The notes under the pieces were generated by a model that was not told the origin of the DNA, ran no database searches, and saw nothing but the letters and a program-made list of their open reading frames with translations. A program made the position numbers and the translations under genes. Shown piece after piece: positions 7,837-17,161 of a stretch of 51,051 nt of DNA (position 1 is its first letter; each line of letters opens with the position of its first letter). The DNA lies in contig JAQXSY010000077.1 in the NCBI GenBank assembly GCA_029219205.1, forward strand, positions 1-51,051, given 5' to 3'. The stretch comes from Bacillota bacterium. Lineage in GTDB: Bacteria > Bacillota > Clostridia > Oscillospirales > CAG-272.

Positions 7837-8466
7837 GTGCCTGATGTTGCGGTAATATCGGCGGAATCCGACGTTGTTTTTGCGAGAATGCTCGTGCTTG
7901 AGCTGTCGGATGCGGGAATATCCGCCGCTCTGGATGTTTACGGCGGCGAGATGCCCGACGACGCAAGAATCGCTGTTGTATCCGCAGACATTCCGGAGCT
8001 TTGCGTCGGATATATAACAAGGGCTTACGAGAAAGGCAAAACCGTCATAACCTACGGCCCTTCCAACACAGCGAACGCAGACGTGCATTTTGCGCGTCCG
8101 TTTCCTACCGGCGATTTTATTTCTGCTGTAAGAGCGAGGCTGCCGTCGGAAGAGCGCACGCGAAAAAGGGCGGGCCGCCCTGCCAAAAAAGCGGGGCTGA
8201 TTCTGTCGGACCGCGAGCGGACCGCCGTATACAACTGCGAGACAGTAGCTTTGAGCGGACGCGAATACGAGCTGCTTAAATACCTGTACGACCGGAGAGG
8301 AACGGCCGTCTCGCGCGAGGAACTTAATTCAGCCTGGGGCGGGAGCGCCGACAGCAATAATACAGACGTTTATATACGATATCTTCGTCAAAAGCTCGAC
8401 GAGCGCTTCGGAGTTCGTATGATTGAAACTGTCCGCGGCTGCGGATACAGATTGAAAACGGAGTGA
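7837..8466 (+). CDS. Winged-helix regulator with degenerate receiver domain (OmpR-like)
   Basis: A 209-residue DNA-binding protein. Residues 118-209 form an OmpR/PhoB-type winged helix (REYELLKYLYDRRGTAVSRE, TDVYIRYLRQKL, TVRGCGYRL). Residues 1-100 resemble a receiver domain but lack the acidic pair after strand 1 (ISAES instead of VDDE) and have Arg (R87 in ARPF) where the conserved Lys stands; D51 may be the only relic of the phosphosite. The linker contains RAGRPAKK, like an AT-hook. No histidine kinase is nearby. It starts with GTG, 10 bases after AAGGAGG. It leads the pyrC-pyrF-hprK operon and its stop touches the pyrC start, so it may sense a small molecule rather than a phosphoryl group (inference). 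Confidence 0.75.
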   Translation: MPDVAVISAESDVVFARMLVLELSDAGISAALDVYGGEMPDDARIAVVSADIPELCVGYITRAYEKGKTVITYGPSNTANADVHFARPFPTGDFISAVRARLPSEERTRKRAGRPAKKAGLILSDRERTAVYNCETVALSGREYELLKYLYDRRGTAVSREELNSAWGGSADSNNTDVYIRYLRQKLDERFGVRMIETVRGCGYRLKTE

Positions 8467-8468
8467 AA

Positions 8469-9752
8469 ATGGGAAAAGCAAAGCTTGTAATCAGAAACAC
8501 AAAGATACCGGATACCGAAAAACGCAAGTGTATAACCGGTGACATCGTTATAGACGAAGACGGCGTTGTGAGTGAAATCGGCGGTACGTTTGAAGCGTTT
8601 ACAGACGGCTGCCGTGTAATTGAAGCGAACGGAGACTATGCGCTGCCTGCGTTTGTAGACCTGCACTGTCATCTTCGCGACCCGGGTTTTACACAAAAAG
8701 AAGATATTGTGACCGGAACCGCCGCTGCGGTCGCCGGAGGATACAAAACCGTTGTCGCCATGCCGAATACAAGACCCGCAGCGGATTCTCCCGAAATAAT
8801 TGACTACGAATACAAAAAAGCCGCCGGCTCAGGCTCCTGCGAGGTTTTGCCGGCAGCCTGCATAACCGTTGGCAGCGCAGGAAAAAAGCTTGTTGACTTT
8901 GATATTCTTCACAACGCGGGAGCCGTTGCCTTTACCGACGACGGACGTCCGGTCCCGGACGCGAATGTTATGAGAGAAGCGATGAAGCAGTGCTCGGAAA
9001 AGGATTATCTGATCATATCGCACAGCGAGGAGCTTTCGCTTTCCGCAGGCGGCGTTATGAACGACGGCAAAACTGCGCATATGCTCGGAGTTAAGGGAAT
9101 ACCCGAAAGCGCCGAGTCTGTCGCGGTTGCGCGCGAAATACTGCTTGCCGAGGAAACCGGCTGCCGTCTTCATCTTGCGCACATAAGCTCGGCCGCTTCG
9201 CTTGACCTGATTCGTTCTGCAAAAAAGCGCGGCGCGCGCATAACCTGCGAGACCTGTCCGCACTATTTTGCCTTTTGCGACGAGGACGTTGCGTTTTACG
9301 GCGCAAACGCGAAGATGAGTCCGCCGCTTAGGTCGCGGAAATCGGTCGGCGCCGTAATTGAAGCGCTTGCCGACGGGACAATCGACTGTATTTCCACCGA
9401 CCATGCTCCTCATACCGAGGCAGAAAAAAAAGCCGGTCTGGTATTTGCTCCAAACGGCATAACCGGACTGCAAACTTCGTTTTCCGCGGCGGTAACCTAC
9501 CTTCTGAACGAGGGCTTCATTGATATATACCGGCTTATAACATTAATGAGCGGAAAGCCTTCCGAAATACTCGGACGCGCGTCGGGGATAAAGCTCGGTC
9601 AAAAGGCGGATATTGTTATCGCGGACCTTGACAAAAGCTTTATTGTAACCGAAAACATGCTGAAAAGCAGATCCTTCAACACGCCGTTTCTCGGCTTGTC
9701 GCTGAACGGCTTTATTGAACACACCATAATAGACGGAGAGCTCAGATTCTGA
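8469..9752 (+). CDS. pyrC: Dihydroorotase
   Basis: Cyclises N-carbamoyl-aspartate to dihydroorotate, the third step of pyrimidine synthesis. The zinc-binding HxH is in DLHCHLRDPGF (about residues 66-68), and ETCPHYF, AHISSA and STDHAPH carry the other ligands and the catalytic aspartate, as in type I dihydroorotases. At about 427 residues it has normal length. I start at ATG 8469 because GGAG (8460-8463) lies 5 bases before it; a GTG at 8463 in the same frame overlaps that site. It overlaps or abuts the regulator stop, and pyrF follows 27 bases later. Confidence 0.95.
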   Translation: MGKAKLVIRNTKIPDTEKRKCITGDIVIDEDGVVSEIGGTFEAFTDGCRVIEANGDYALPAFVDLHCHLRDPGFTQKEDIVTGTAAAVAGGYKTVVAMPNTRPAADSPEIIDYEYKKAAGSGSCEVLPAACITVGSAGKKLVDFDILHNAGAVAFTDDGRPVPDANVMREAMKQCSEKDYLIISHSEELSLSAGGVMNDGKTAHMLGVKGIPESAESVAVAREILLAEETGCRLHLAHISSAASLDLIRSAKKRGARITCETCPHYFAFCDEDVAFYGANAKMSPPLRSRKSVGAVIEALADGTIDCISTDHAPHTEAEKKAGLVFAPNGITGLQTSFSAAVTYLLNEGFIDIYRLITLMSGKPSEILGRASGIKLGQKADIVIADLDKSFIVTENMLKSRSFNTPFLGLSLNGFIEHTIIDGELRF

Positions 9753-9779
9753 TTTTCTGAGGAGAAAGGCGGAGAAAAA

Positions 9780-10634
9780 ATGTCGTTTGAAAAACTTGCG
9801 GAACTAATTGAAAAAAAGAACAACCCGACGGTTATGGGGCTTGACCCGAAGCTTGACTATGTCCCCGTATTTATACGTGAAGGAAAAACCGTCGGAGACG
9901 CGCTTTTTGAATTTAACAAGGGGCTGATAGATTGCGTTTCGGATATAATTCCCGCGGTTAAACCGCAGTCGGCTTTTTACGAAATGTACGGAATTGAGGG
10001 ACTGAAGGCGCTTGACCGTACGATTTCATACGCAAAAGAAGCGGGACTGTACGTTATAACCGACGTAAAGCGCGGCGACATAGGCTCAACCGCCGAAGCT
10101 TACGCGGAGGCGTTCTTCGGACCGGCTTCTGCGGGAACCGACTGCGTTACCGTTAATCCGTATCTCGGAAGCGACGGAGTTATGCCGTTTGTTCTGGCTG
10201 CGGAAAAATACGATAAGGCGATATTTGTGCTGGTCAAGACATCAAATCCGTCTTCCGCGGAGCTTCAGGATATCGACTGCGGAGGAGTCCCGCTCTACAT
10301 AAAAACGGCTGAGCTGGTTAAAAAATGGGGAGAATGCGAAAGCGGAAAAAAACGTGTCGGTGCGGTTGTCGGCGCAACCCATCCCAGGCAGCTTAAGGAA
10401 CTGAGAGAAGCTCTTCCGGATGTATTTTTTCTTGTGCCCGGGTACGGAGCGCAGGGCGGCACGGCTGAGGACGTACGCTTTGCATTTTGTCCGGACGGAA
10501 ACGGAGCAGTCGTCAATTCGTCGCGCGGGCTGATGTGCGCTTACAAAAAGCAGAGCGACGACGCAAATTATCAGAAATATACCCGACAGGCGGCGCTTGA
10601 AATGCGCGATGCGCTGAACAGCGTCAGAAAGTGA
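9780..10634 (+). CDS. pyrF: Orotidine 5'-phosphate decarboxylase (type 2)
   Basis: Makes UMP from OMP, the last step of the de novo pathway. Its 284 residues fit the long type 2 family rather than the roughly 230-residue B. subtilis type. The active-site motif DVKRGD (95-100, catalytic K97) is intact, and VMGLDPKLDYVP is the substrate-binding first strand. It is the third gene of the operon; hprK follows 16 bases later. A ribosome binding site (GGAGAAAGGCGG) precedes the ATG. Confidence 0.95.
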   Translation: MSFEKLAELIEKKNNPTVMGLDPKLDYVPVFIREGKTVGDALFEFNKGLIDCVSDIIPAVKPQSAFYEMYGIEGLKALDRTISYAKEAGLYVITDVKRGDIGSTAEAYAEAFFGPASAGTDCVTVNPYLGSDGVMPFVLAAEKYDKAIFVLVKTSNPSSAELQDIDCGGVPLYIKTAELVKKWGECESGKKRVGAVVGATHPRQLKELREALPDVFFLVPGYGAQGGTAEDVRFAFCPDGNGAVVNSSRGLMCAYKKQSDDANYQKYTRQAALEMRDALNSVRK

Positions 10635-10650
10635 AAGGAACTTTTGCTAT

Positions 10651-11586
10651 ATGGAAAACACTGAGTATTCTGTAAGGCTTGACGTGCTGATAGATGAGTT
10701 TAAGCTTGAAACGATTTATCTTCCTCCGGAAAAGGAAGTGCTTGTCACGCTTACCGAGGTAGACCGCCCCGGACTGGCTCTTTCCGGATTTTTCGGATAT
10801 TTTAAGCCGAACCGCATACAGATAATCGGCAACGGAGAACACTCTTTTATTGAAAATCTGCCGCCCGACAAGCGTAAGAAAAGCTATAACGACTTTCTGG
10901 AAAAAAATCCGGTTGCGGTTATTTTTTCGACCGGACTCGATATTGACGAAGTTTTTATCGAATACTGCAAAAAATACGAGGTGCCCTTGCTCCGTACTCA
11001 GCGTCATACTTCCGAATTTATGGCTGCGATGATTGCGTCGCTTTGTCTGCACCTCGCCCCGCGGCTCACAAGACACGGAGTTTTTGTTGAAGTATACGGC
11101 GAAGGTTTGCTTATCCTCGGCGACAGCGGCGTCGGAAAGAGCGAAACGGCTATTGAGCTTGTCAAGCGCGGTCACAGGCTTATTGCCGACGACGCCGTTG
11201 AAATCAAAAAGGTTTCGGCAAAAACGCTTTTGGGAAGCGCGCCGGAAGTGCTCAGGCACTATGTTGAGCTTCGCGGCATAGGAATCGTTGACGTAAAGCG
11301 TATTTTCGGTATGGGCGCAGTTAAGGATACGGAAAAGGTTGACCTGATAATTAATCTTGAGCCGTGGGTACAGGGAAAAATGTACGACCGTCTGGGCCTT
11401 GAAACGGAATATATCGATATTATGGGAATAAATATTCCGTGTCTGACGATTCCCGTCAAACCGGGACGCAACCTTGCAATTATTCTTGAAATTGCCGCGA
11501 TGAATAACCGTCAGAAGAAAATGGGCTACAATACCGCTCAGGAGTTCAACGACAGGCTTATGGAAAGCATGAACATGAACAGTTGA
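10651..11586 (+). CDS. hprK: HPr kinase/phosphorylase
   Basis: Phosphorylates Ser46 of HPr and so controls carbon catabolite repression through CcpA in Gram-positive bacteria. The 311-residue protein has the N-terminal domain (1-130) and the kinase domain with H142 in RHGVFVEVYG, Walker A GDSGVGKS (157-164), the LRGIGIVDVKRIFG signature and IPVKPGRN near the C-terminus. It is normally near lgt or glycolytic genes; here it is at the end of a pyrimidine operon. A terminator follows directly. Confidence 0.95.
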   Translation: MENTEYSVRLDVLIDEFKLETIYLPPEKEVLVTLTEVDRPGLALSGFFGYFKPNRIQIIGNGEHSFIENLPPDKRKKSYNDFLEKNPVAVIFSTGLDIDEVFIEYCKKYEVPLLRTQRHTSEFMAAMIASLCLHLAPRLTRHGVFVEVYGEGLLILGDSGVGKSETAIELVKRGHRLIADDAVEIKKVSAKTLLGSAPEVLRHYVELRGIGIVDVKRIFGMGAVKDTEKVDLIINLEPWVQGKMYDRLGLETEYIDIMGINIPCLTIPVKPGRNLAIILEIAAMNNRQKKMGYNTAQEFNDRLMESMNMNS

Positions 11587-11599
11587 GACGTAAAAAATA

Positions 11600-11641
11600 A
11601 AACAAGGACTTCAGCATACCGGGCCGAAGTCCTTGTTTTTG
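11600..11641 (+). terminator. Terminator after hprK
   Basis: AACAAGGACTT pairs with AAGTCCTTGTT and is followed by TTT. It ends the regulator-pyrC-pyrF-hprK operon. Confidence 0.85.
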
Positions 11642-11751
11642 TCAAAGAATATCTGCGAGAACGCAGAGTATGGAAAAGAGATTTTATTATACAATAATGA
11701 GATAATATGTGATTAACGTCAAATTTACGCAGATAATCCCGTAAAATCATA

Positions 11752-11780
11752 ATGACAAAGCGTCCGGACAATGATAAAAT
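11752..11780 (+). promoter_or_regulatory. Probable promoter before the small membrane ORF
   Basis: ATGACA (11752-11757), 17 bp, TAAAAT (11775-11780). It supports transcription of the small frame at 11823. Confidence 0.5.
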
Positions 11781-11822
11781 ATACATATAGAAAATCTTTT
11801 ACATAAAAAGGGTTGAAAAAAG

Positions 11823-12056
11823 TTGAAAAATAATCGAAAATTATTTTATTTTGTTCAGAAAATTATTATCTGCGAGCTATATTCTGTTCTGATATGCGCA
11901 TTGTACACAATGAAAAGAGTTTCTACATACAGTTTCAACACATATTCAACAAGGCTTGAATTTGTGACGCTTTTTGAACATATTTTGCTCAGTCTGGCAA
12001 TATGCATACTCAGCTGCGCCGCCGCCGAATACGCCCGAAAAAAATCCGAAATATAA
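11823..12056 (+). CDS. Small hypothetical membrane protein
   Basis: A 77-residue frame starting with TTG, about 10 bases after AAGGG. Residues 10-28 (FVQKIIICELYSVLICALY) and 47-68 (FVTLFEHILLSLAICILSC region) are hydrophobic, so two membrane helices are possible, with a basic tail (YARKKSEI). I do not recognise the family. Support is a plausible promoter and position between two terminators or promoters; the weak start and AT-rich sequence leave real doubt that it is translated. Confidence 0.4.
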   Translation: MKNNRKLFYFVQKIIICELYSVLICALYTMKRVSTYSFNTYSTRLEFVTLFEHILLSLAICILSCAAAEYARKKSEI

Positions 12057-12083
12057 ATATCCGAAATATAAATAAATATAATA

Positions 12084-12112
12084 TTTACATCCGTATCCCT
12101 TTGTGATAAAAT
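12084..12112 (+). promoter_or_regulatory. Promoter of metallophosphoesterase gene
   Basis: TTTACA (12084-12089), 17 bp, TAAAAT (12107-12112) with TG three bases ahead of the -10. Confidence 0.6.
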
Positions 12113-12158
12113 ATGTGTGCATAAGCGCCGAGCAATATTTACAAAAAAGGAGACGGAA

Positions 12159-13169
12159 ATGGAATTTGATAAACCTGTAAAAATAAAGCAGACGCTGCGT
12201 TTCCGTGAAAACGGAGAATTCAGAGTGCTTGTTATGAGCGATATTCAGGAATCGGCAAATTATAACGAAAAGTCGCTTCGTTCGGTCGAAAGCGCTGTTG
12301 AAGCGGCAGAGCCCGACCTTGTCATATGGTGCGGCGACAACTGCTTCGGTCCCAATATTAATTCAAAAGAAGATCTTGAAAAATTTGTCAGCATCTTCTC
12401 GCAGCCGATGGAAAAACGAGGAATTCCATGGGCGCACGTATTCGGAAATCACGACCATGACGCCTGCAAAAAAATCGGTTTGAGCGAGTTGGACCATCAG
12501 AGCTTATACGAATCGTTTCCTCACTGCATTTCGGGACATACTTCGGACAGCGGCATAAACGTAACGAATTTTGTTCTTCCGATACTGCGTCACGATGACG
12601 ATACGGCGGCGTTCTGCGTTTGGGGGCTTGATTCCGGAAACGAAGTCAACGATTACAGCCATCTTGTTGAGGGCGGCGATTTATTCAATCAGGCAAAGCT
12701 TGAAAACAATACTCTGAAGGGCGGATGGTTCGGCATCCTTCGCTTTGAACAGCTGATGTGGTACTGGAATACGTCCGTTGCGCTCGAAAAACGCTATGGC
12801 AAAAAAGTCCCCGGATTGCTTTGTATGCACATACCTCCGCACGAATTTCTCATGGCCGTGGATAATCCCGAAAGCACAAATCTTACGGGATATAAAGAAG
12901 AACAGCTCGCACCGAGCATCTTCAACACAGGTCTGTTCTGGGAAATTCTTCAGCGGCAGGACATAAAAGCGATATGTTGCGGTCATTCTCACAAAAACGA
13001 CTATTCCGCAGAGTATTGCGGCATTAAGCTCTGCTACGACGCGTGCGTGGGCTATTCCGCTTACGGCGAAGACAGCACGAGAGGCGCAAGATTGTTTGTT
13101 ATTAATGAAAACGAACCGGAAAAGTTTTCAACCGGTATGCTTCACGGCAAGGATTATCTTTCAAAATAA
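12159..13169 (+). CDS. Calcineurin-like metallophosphoesterase
   Basis: A 336-residue cytoplasmic phosphoesterase with all metal motifs in order: MSDIQ (D28), WCGDNCFG (GDN 59-61), FGNHDHD (GNHD 96-99), CMHIPP (H224) and CGHSHKND (GHSH 275-278). The arrangement resembles Dcr2/PhoD-like calcineurin hydrolases that cleave phosphodiesters or phosphomonoesters. The start is ATG 12159, 6 bases after AAGGAG; an upstream GTG in frame (12117) has no such site and would add an unmatched 14-residue tail. It is monocistronic and the substrate is unknown. Confidence 0.85.
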   Translation: MEFDKPVKIKQTLRFRENGEFRVLVMSDIQESANYNEKSLRSVESAVEAAEPDLVIWCGDNCFGPNINSKEDLEKFVSIFSQPMEKRGIPWAHVFGNHDHDACKKIGLSELDHQSLYESFPHCISGHTSDSGINVTNFVLPILRHDDDTAAFCVWGLDSGNEVNDYSHLVEGGDLFNQAKLENNTLKGGWFGILRFEQLMWYWNTSVALEKRYGKKVPGLLCMHIPPHEFLMAVDNPESTNLTGYKEEQLAPSIFNTGLFWEILQRQDIKAICCGHSHKNDYSAEYCGIKLCYDACVGYSAYGEDSTRGARLFVINENEPEKFSTGMLHGKDYLSK

Positions 13170-13173
13170 AGTA

Positions 13174-13202
13174 TTGCATTTTTTTACGTATTATGATATA
13201 AT
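13174..13202 (+). promoter_or_regulatory. Promoter of T-box pheST
   Basis: TTGCAT (13174-13179), 17 bp, TATAAT (13197-13202). The leader then runs about 340 bases to pheS. Confidence 0.7.
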
Positions 13203-13289
13203 AAAATTTAAGCAATCCGGAGATTCGGGTTTATTTACGCACTTCCGGATAAATATTTTCAAACGCTTTGATGGGGCAGGCGGTCCGTC

Positions 13290-13517
13290 CTAAGCGCGCT
13301 CCAGAGAGGGTCCGGGAGCTGAAAAGGATCCGCGCGTAAACGAACTGCATTTCTCCCCGGAGCTTCGGCGGTTAAAGACAAAATGTTCGAGTAGCCGACG
13401 ACGGACGCGCCGTTATACGCACATGAGTTTGCCGTATATGTTATATGAGCAAAAAATCAAGGTGGTACCGCGGATTTTCGCCCTTTATGCAGATTGCATA
13501 AGGGGCGTTTGTTTTTT
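13290..13517 (+). promoter_or_regulatory. T-box riboswitch (probable tRNA-Phe sensor)
   Basis: The canonical T-box sequence GGTGGTACCGCGG is at 13461-13473. It is followed by a terminator hairpin (13479-13490 with 13495-13506) and a T-run. Stem I features include CCAGAGAGGG (13301-13310) and a later GAACTGCATTTCTCC segment, where TTC (13351-13353) is the likely Phe specifier, matching the pheS-pheT genes downstream. Uncharged tRNA would stabilise the antiterminator. The specifier was placed by eye, so it is less certain than the T-box itself. Confidence 0.88.
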
Positions 13518-13549
13518 CGGAAAAAATTAAAATTCAGATATCGAAAGGA

Positions 13550-14587
13550 ATGGTTCTTTACACAATGAAAGAGAAACTTGAAGCTATACGAAAGGCGTTT
13601 GCGGAGAGTATAGCGGAGCAGGTCGAGGAAGACAAGCTCGAACAGCTTCGCATACAGTATCTCGGCAAGAAAGGCGAGCTTACCGCCGTCCTTCGCGGAA
13701 TGGGTTCGCTGACGCCAGAGGAGCGGCCTGTAATAGGTCAGCTTGCAAACGAAGTACGCGCCGATATCGAGCGTATGCTTGACGAAAAAAAAGCGCAGGT
13801 CAAAGAGGCTTCGCTTGAGAAAAAGCTACGTACGGAACGCATCGACGTAACCGCACCCGGCGAGGAAATCTCACTCGGCGCGCGTCATCCGCTTGAGCAG
13901 GTGCGTATCAAAATGTGCGACATTTTCAGATCAATGGGATTCGACATAACCGAGGGGCCCGAGGTTGAAACCGATTATTATAACTTTGAAGCGCTCAACA
14001 CTCCCGAGAATCATCCCGCGCGCGACGTTCAGGACACGTTTTATATTACGCCGAACATTCTTCTGCGTTCTCAGACCTCATGCGTGCAGGTTCGTACCAT
14101 GGAGCGCATAAAGCCTCCGATACGCGTAGTTTCTCCCGGCCGCGTTTACCGTTCGGACACCGTTGACGCAACTCATTCGCCGATGTTCCATCAGCTTGAA
14201 GGACTGGTCGTCGATAAGGGAATAACAATGGGCGACCTCAAGGGAATGCTTGAGATATTTGCCCGCCGGATGTTCGGAGAAGAAACGAAAATCCGTTTCC
14301 GTCCGCATCACTTCCCGTTTACCGAGCCGTCCGCGGAAGTCGATATTTCATGCTTTGTCTGCGGCGGAAAGGGCTGCCGCGTCTGCAAGGGCGAAGGCTG
14401 GATCGAGATACTCGGAGCGGGCATGGTACATCCGAACGTGCTCAAGGCGTGCGATATTGATCCCGAGGTTTATTCCGGATTTGCTTTCGGCATGGGAATC
14501 GAGCGTATTGCCATGAGACGGTACAATATCGACGATATGCGTCTGCTTTATGAAAACGACATACGTTTTCTGAAGCAGTTCCGGTAA
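13550..14587 (+). CDS. pheS: Phenylalanine-tRNA ligase alpha subunit
   Basis: Catalytic alpha chain of PheRS, which attaches Phe to tRNA-Phe as an alpha2-beta2 tetramer. An N-terminal coiled coil (1-85) precedes the class II core. Motif 2 ([27 protein letters not shown]) and motif 3 ([16 protein letters not shown]) are intact, with the [14 protein letters not shown] loop typical of clostridial PheS. The start could be ATG 13550 or ATG 13565 (MKEKLEAI): GAAAGGA (13543-13549) is too close to the first and about 15 bases from the second, and homologues favour the second. It is controlled by the T-box. Confidence 0.96.
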   Translation: MVLYTMKEKLEAIRKAFAESIAEQVEEDKLEQLRIQYLGKKGELTAVLRGMGSLTPEERPVIGQLANEVRADIERMLDEKKAQVKEASLEKKLRTERIDVTAPGEEISLGARHPLEQVRIKMCDIFRSMGFDITEGPEVETDYYNFEALNTPENHPARDVQDTFYITPNILLRSQTSCVQVRTMERIKPPIRVVSPGRVYRSDTVDATHSPMFHQLEGLVVDKGITMGDLKGMLEIFARRMFGEETKIRFRPHHFPFTEPSAEVDISCFVCGGKGCRVCKGEGWIEILGAGMVHPNVLKACDIDPEVYSGFAFGMGIERIAMRRYNIDDMRLLYENDIRFLKQFR

Positions 14588-14612
14588 TTGGTTTGGAAAG
14601 GAGAGAATTTAA

Positions 14613-17009
14613 ATGAATCTTCCGATAGAATGGCTGTCCGAATTCGTTAAAGCGGACGATATAGATATAAAAAAGTATTGCGACGAGATGACAATGTCAG
14701 GCTCGAAGGTTGAAGGATGGAAGACTCTGGCCGACGATATTGAAAATGTTGTGCTCGGAAAGATAATCACCATTGAAAAGCATCCCGATTCCGACCATAT
14801 GGTTATTTGTATGGTTGACGACGGCGAAACGGAGCTTAGACAGATCGTTACCGGAGCGCAGAACGTGTTTGAAGGCGCGTACGTGCCCGTTGCAAAGGCT
14901 CCCGCAAAGCTGCCCGGCGGCGTTGTAATAAAGGCGGGAAAGCTGCGCGGCGTTCTGAGCAACGGCATGCTTTGTTCAATTTCGGAGCTTGGTCTTACTC
15001 TGAACGATATGCCGGACGCTATTGAGGACGGCATCTTCATCCTCGGCGAGAATTATGTCGGCTCTCATAAGCCCGGCGAAGACATATGCGATATCCTCGG
15101 ACTGAGAGGAAACGTCGTTGAGTTTGAAATCACGCCGAACCGTCCCGACTGTCTTTCGGTTATCGGACTTGCGCGCGAAACCGGAGTTACGTTCGGCAGA
15201 AAAGTCAAATATCACGTACCTGAAGTAAAGGGCAGCTGCGGAGACATTTCGGACTATATTTCGGTTGACGTTAAAAATACCGAGCTGTGCCCGAGATACA
15301 CCGCAAGAGTTGTTAAAAACGTAAAAATCGCTCCCTCGCCGCTTTGGCTTCGTATGCGTCTGCGCGCGGCGGGAGTCAGACCGATAAACAATATCGTCGA
15401 TATAACAAACTATGTAATGCTTGAATACGGTCAGCCCATGCACGCGTTCGATTACTCATGCCTTGACGGCAAAAAAATTATCGTACGCAATGCGTCGGAG
15501 GGTGAAAAGTTTGTTTCGCTTGACGATCAGCCTCATACGCTGAGCAGCAGTATGCTGGTCATTGCCGACGAGAAAAAGGCGGTGGCGCTTGCCGGAGTTA
15601 TGGGCGGCGCAAACAGCGAAATCAAAGACGATACGACGACGGTCGTTTTTGAATCCGACAACTTTATGGGCGCATCTGTGCGTATAACCTCAAGAGCGCT
15701 CGGAATGCGTACGGAAAGCAGCGGACGTTTTGAAAAAGGTCTTGACCCGGAAAACACCTATCCTGCGGTTCAGCGTGCGTGCGAGCTTGTTGAGATGCTC
15801 GGAGCAGGCGAGGTTTGCGGCGGAATTATCGACGTGTACGGCAAGAAATGGGAGCAGACGGTGCTTCCGCTTGAAGTTGACCGCGTAAATTCGCTTCTCG
15901 GACTGTCGCTCGGAAAAGACGATATGATCAAGATTTTAAGCGATCTTGATTTTGAAATCAGAGACGATAAAATATACGTTCCTTCATTCCGCGAGGACGT
16001 TAAATGCATGAACGATATCGCCGAGGAAATTATTCGTATCTACGGATACAACACCGTAGAAGCGACGCTTTTCTCGTCTCCCGTCAAAACGGGAGAAATG
16101 ACTCCCATGAATTCCTGCCGTGAGCGCGCGAACGACATGCTCACCGGACTCGGTCTTTACGAATCATGTACGTTCTCGTTTATCAGCCCGAAATACTATG
16201 ATAAAATCAACATGGCACAGGACGACCCGCGGCGCAAGTCGCTTGTTATATCAAATCCTCTCGGAGAGGACACGTCAATAATGCGCACAACGCTGCTTCC
16301 GTCGGTTCTCGAAGCGCTGCAGCATAATTCAAATTATCACAGCGAAGATGTGGGACTTTTTGAAAACGCAGCGGTTTATATTCCAAACGAGGACGCGACA
16401 AAGCTGCCAAACGAGCCCATAAGTCTTACGATAGCGCTTTACGGTCATGATTTTTATCATCTCAAGGGCATAATCAATGCGCTTTTGGAAACGCTCGGAA
16501 TAACCGACGCCGTTTATACGGCAAACCGCGAAAACCCGACCTATCATCCCGGACGCTGCGCCGACATAAGGACAGCCAAAGGAGAGCTGCTCGGGGTTAT
16601 GGGAGAGCTTCATCCGCTGGTTATGAAGAATTACGATTTCGACAAAGACGTATATGCAGCCGAGCTCGATTTTGAGGCGGTGTTCAGAAACTCGGCGTCC
16701 GAAAAGAAGTATACTCCCCTTCCCAAATATCCGGCGCTTTCACGCGATTTTGCGTTTGTCTGCGACGAGGAGCTTGAATCCGGAGAGGTAATCGCAATAA
16801 TGAGCGGCGCTTGTCCTAGACTGCTTGAGGAAGCGAAGCTGTTCGACGTTTACCGCGGCTCGCAGCTTCCGGAGGGCAAGAAGAGCATGGCGTTTGCAAT
16901 AACGCTTCGCTCGGCGGATCATACGCTTTCCGACGAGGAAGCCGACAAAGCCCAGAAAAAGATTCTTTCGGCAATCGAAAACAAACTCGGCCTGACCCTC
17001 AGAACATAA
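14613..17009 (+). CDS. pheT: Phenylalanine-tRNA ligase beta subunit
   Basis: Beta chain of PheRS (798 residues, normal length). It has an N-terminal tRNA-binding/EMAP-like domain (about 40-150, LGKIITIEKHPDSDHMVIC), B3/B4 editing domain, B5 (about 400-475), a class II-like core and a C-terminal anticodon-binding FDX-ACB domain (YPALSRDFAF to the end, about 700-798). It starts 25 bases after pheS with AAAGGAG 9 bases upstream. The pair forms one T-box-controlled operon ending at the terminator 17019-17078. Confidence 0.96.
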   Translation: MNLPIEWLSEFVKADDIDIKKYCDEMTMSGSKVEGWKTLADDIENVVLGKIITIEKHPDSDHMVICMVDDGETELRQIVTGAQNVFEGAYVPVAKAPAKLPGGVVIKAGKLRGVLSNGMLCSISELGLTLNDMPDAIEDGIFILGENYVGSHKPGEDICDILGLRGNVVEFEITPNRPDCLSVIGLARETGVTFGRKVKYHVPEVKGSCGDISDYISVDVKNTELCPRYTARVVKNVKIAPSPLWLRMRLRAAGVRPINNIVDITNYVMLEYGQPMHAFDYSCLDGKKIIVRNASEGEKFVSLDDQPHTLSSSMLVIADEKKAVALAGVMGGANSEIKDDTTTVVFESDNFMGASVRITSRALGMRTESSGRFEKGLDPENTYPAVQRACELVEMLGAGEVCGGIIDVYGKKWEQTVLPLEVDRVNSLLGLSLGKDDMIKILSDLDFEIRDDKIYVPSFREDVKCMNDIAEEIIRIYGYNTVEATLFSSPVKTGEMTPMNSCRERANDMLTGLGLYESCTFSFISPKYYDKINMAQDDPRRKSLVISNPLGEDTSIMRTTLLPSVLEALQHNSNYHSEDVGLFENAAVYIPNEDATKLPNEPISLTIALYGHDFYHLKGIINALLETLGITDAVYTANRENPTYHPGRCADIRTAKGELLGVMGELHPLVMKNYDFDKDVYAAELDFEAVFRNSASEKKYTPLPKYPALSRDFAFVCDEELESGEVIAIMSGACPRLLEEAKLFDVYRGSQLPEGKKSMAFAITLRSADHTLSDEEADKAQKKILSAIENKLGLTLRT

Positions 17010-17018
17010 TCGGACCGA

Positions 17019-17078
17019 AAAAAGGACCGGAATCCCGCGCGGGAATTTAACGTACCGCGCAGAATTCCGGTCCTTTCG
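17019..17078 (+). terminator. Terminator after pheT
   Basis: AAAGGACCGGAAT (17021-17033) pairs with ATTCCGGTCCTTT (17064-17076). An inner CCGCGCGG-rich part adds structure. Confidence 0.75.
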
Positions 17079-17099
17079 ATTAATTTCTTAAAACAGCTA

Positions 17100-17128
17100 T
17101 TGAATATCTGCGAAAAATTTGATATACT
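17100..17128 (+). promoter_or_regulatory. Promoter of Nudix gene
   Basis: TTGAAT (17100-17105), 17 bp, TATACT (17123-17128). Confidence 0.65.
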
Positions 17129-17161
17129 GAATAATATTATAAAATTTGATTGGGAACAAAA

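Noticed and set aside
8829..9473. 214-codon minus-strand frame inside pyrC
   Set aside because: It is fully antisense to conserved dihydroorotase motifs, without start signals.
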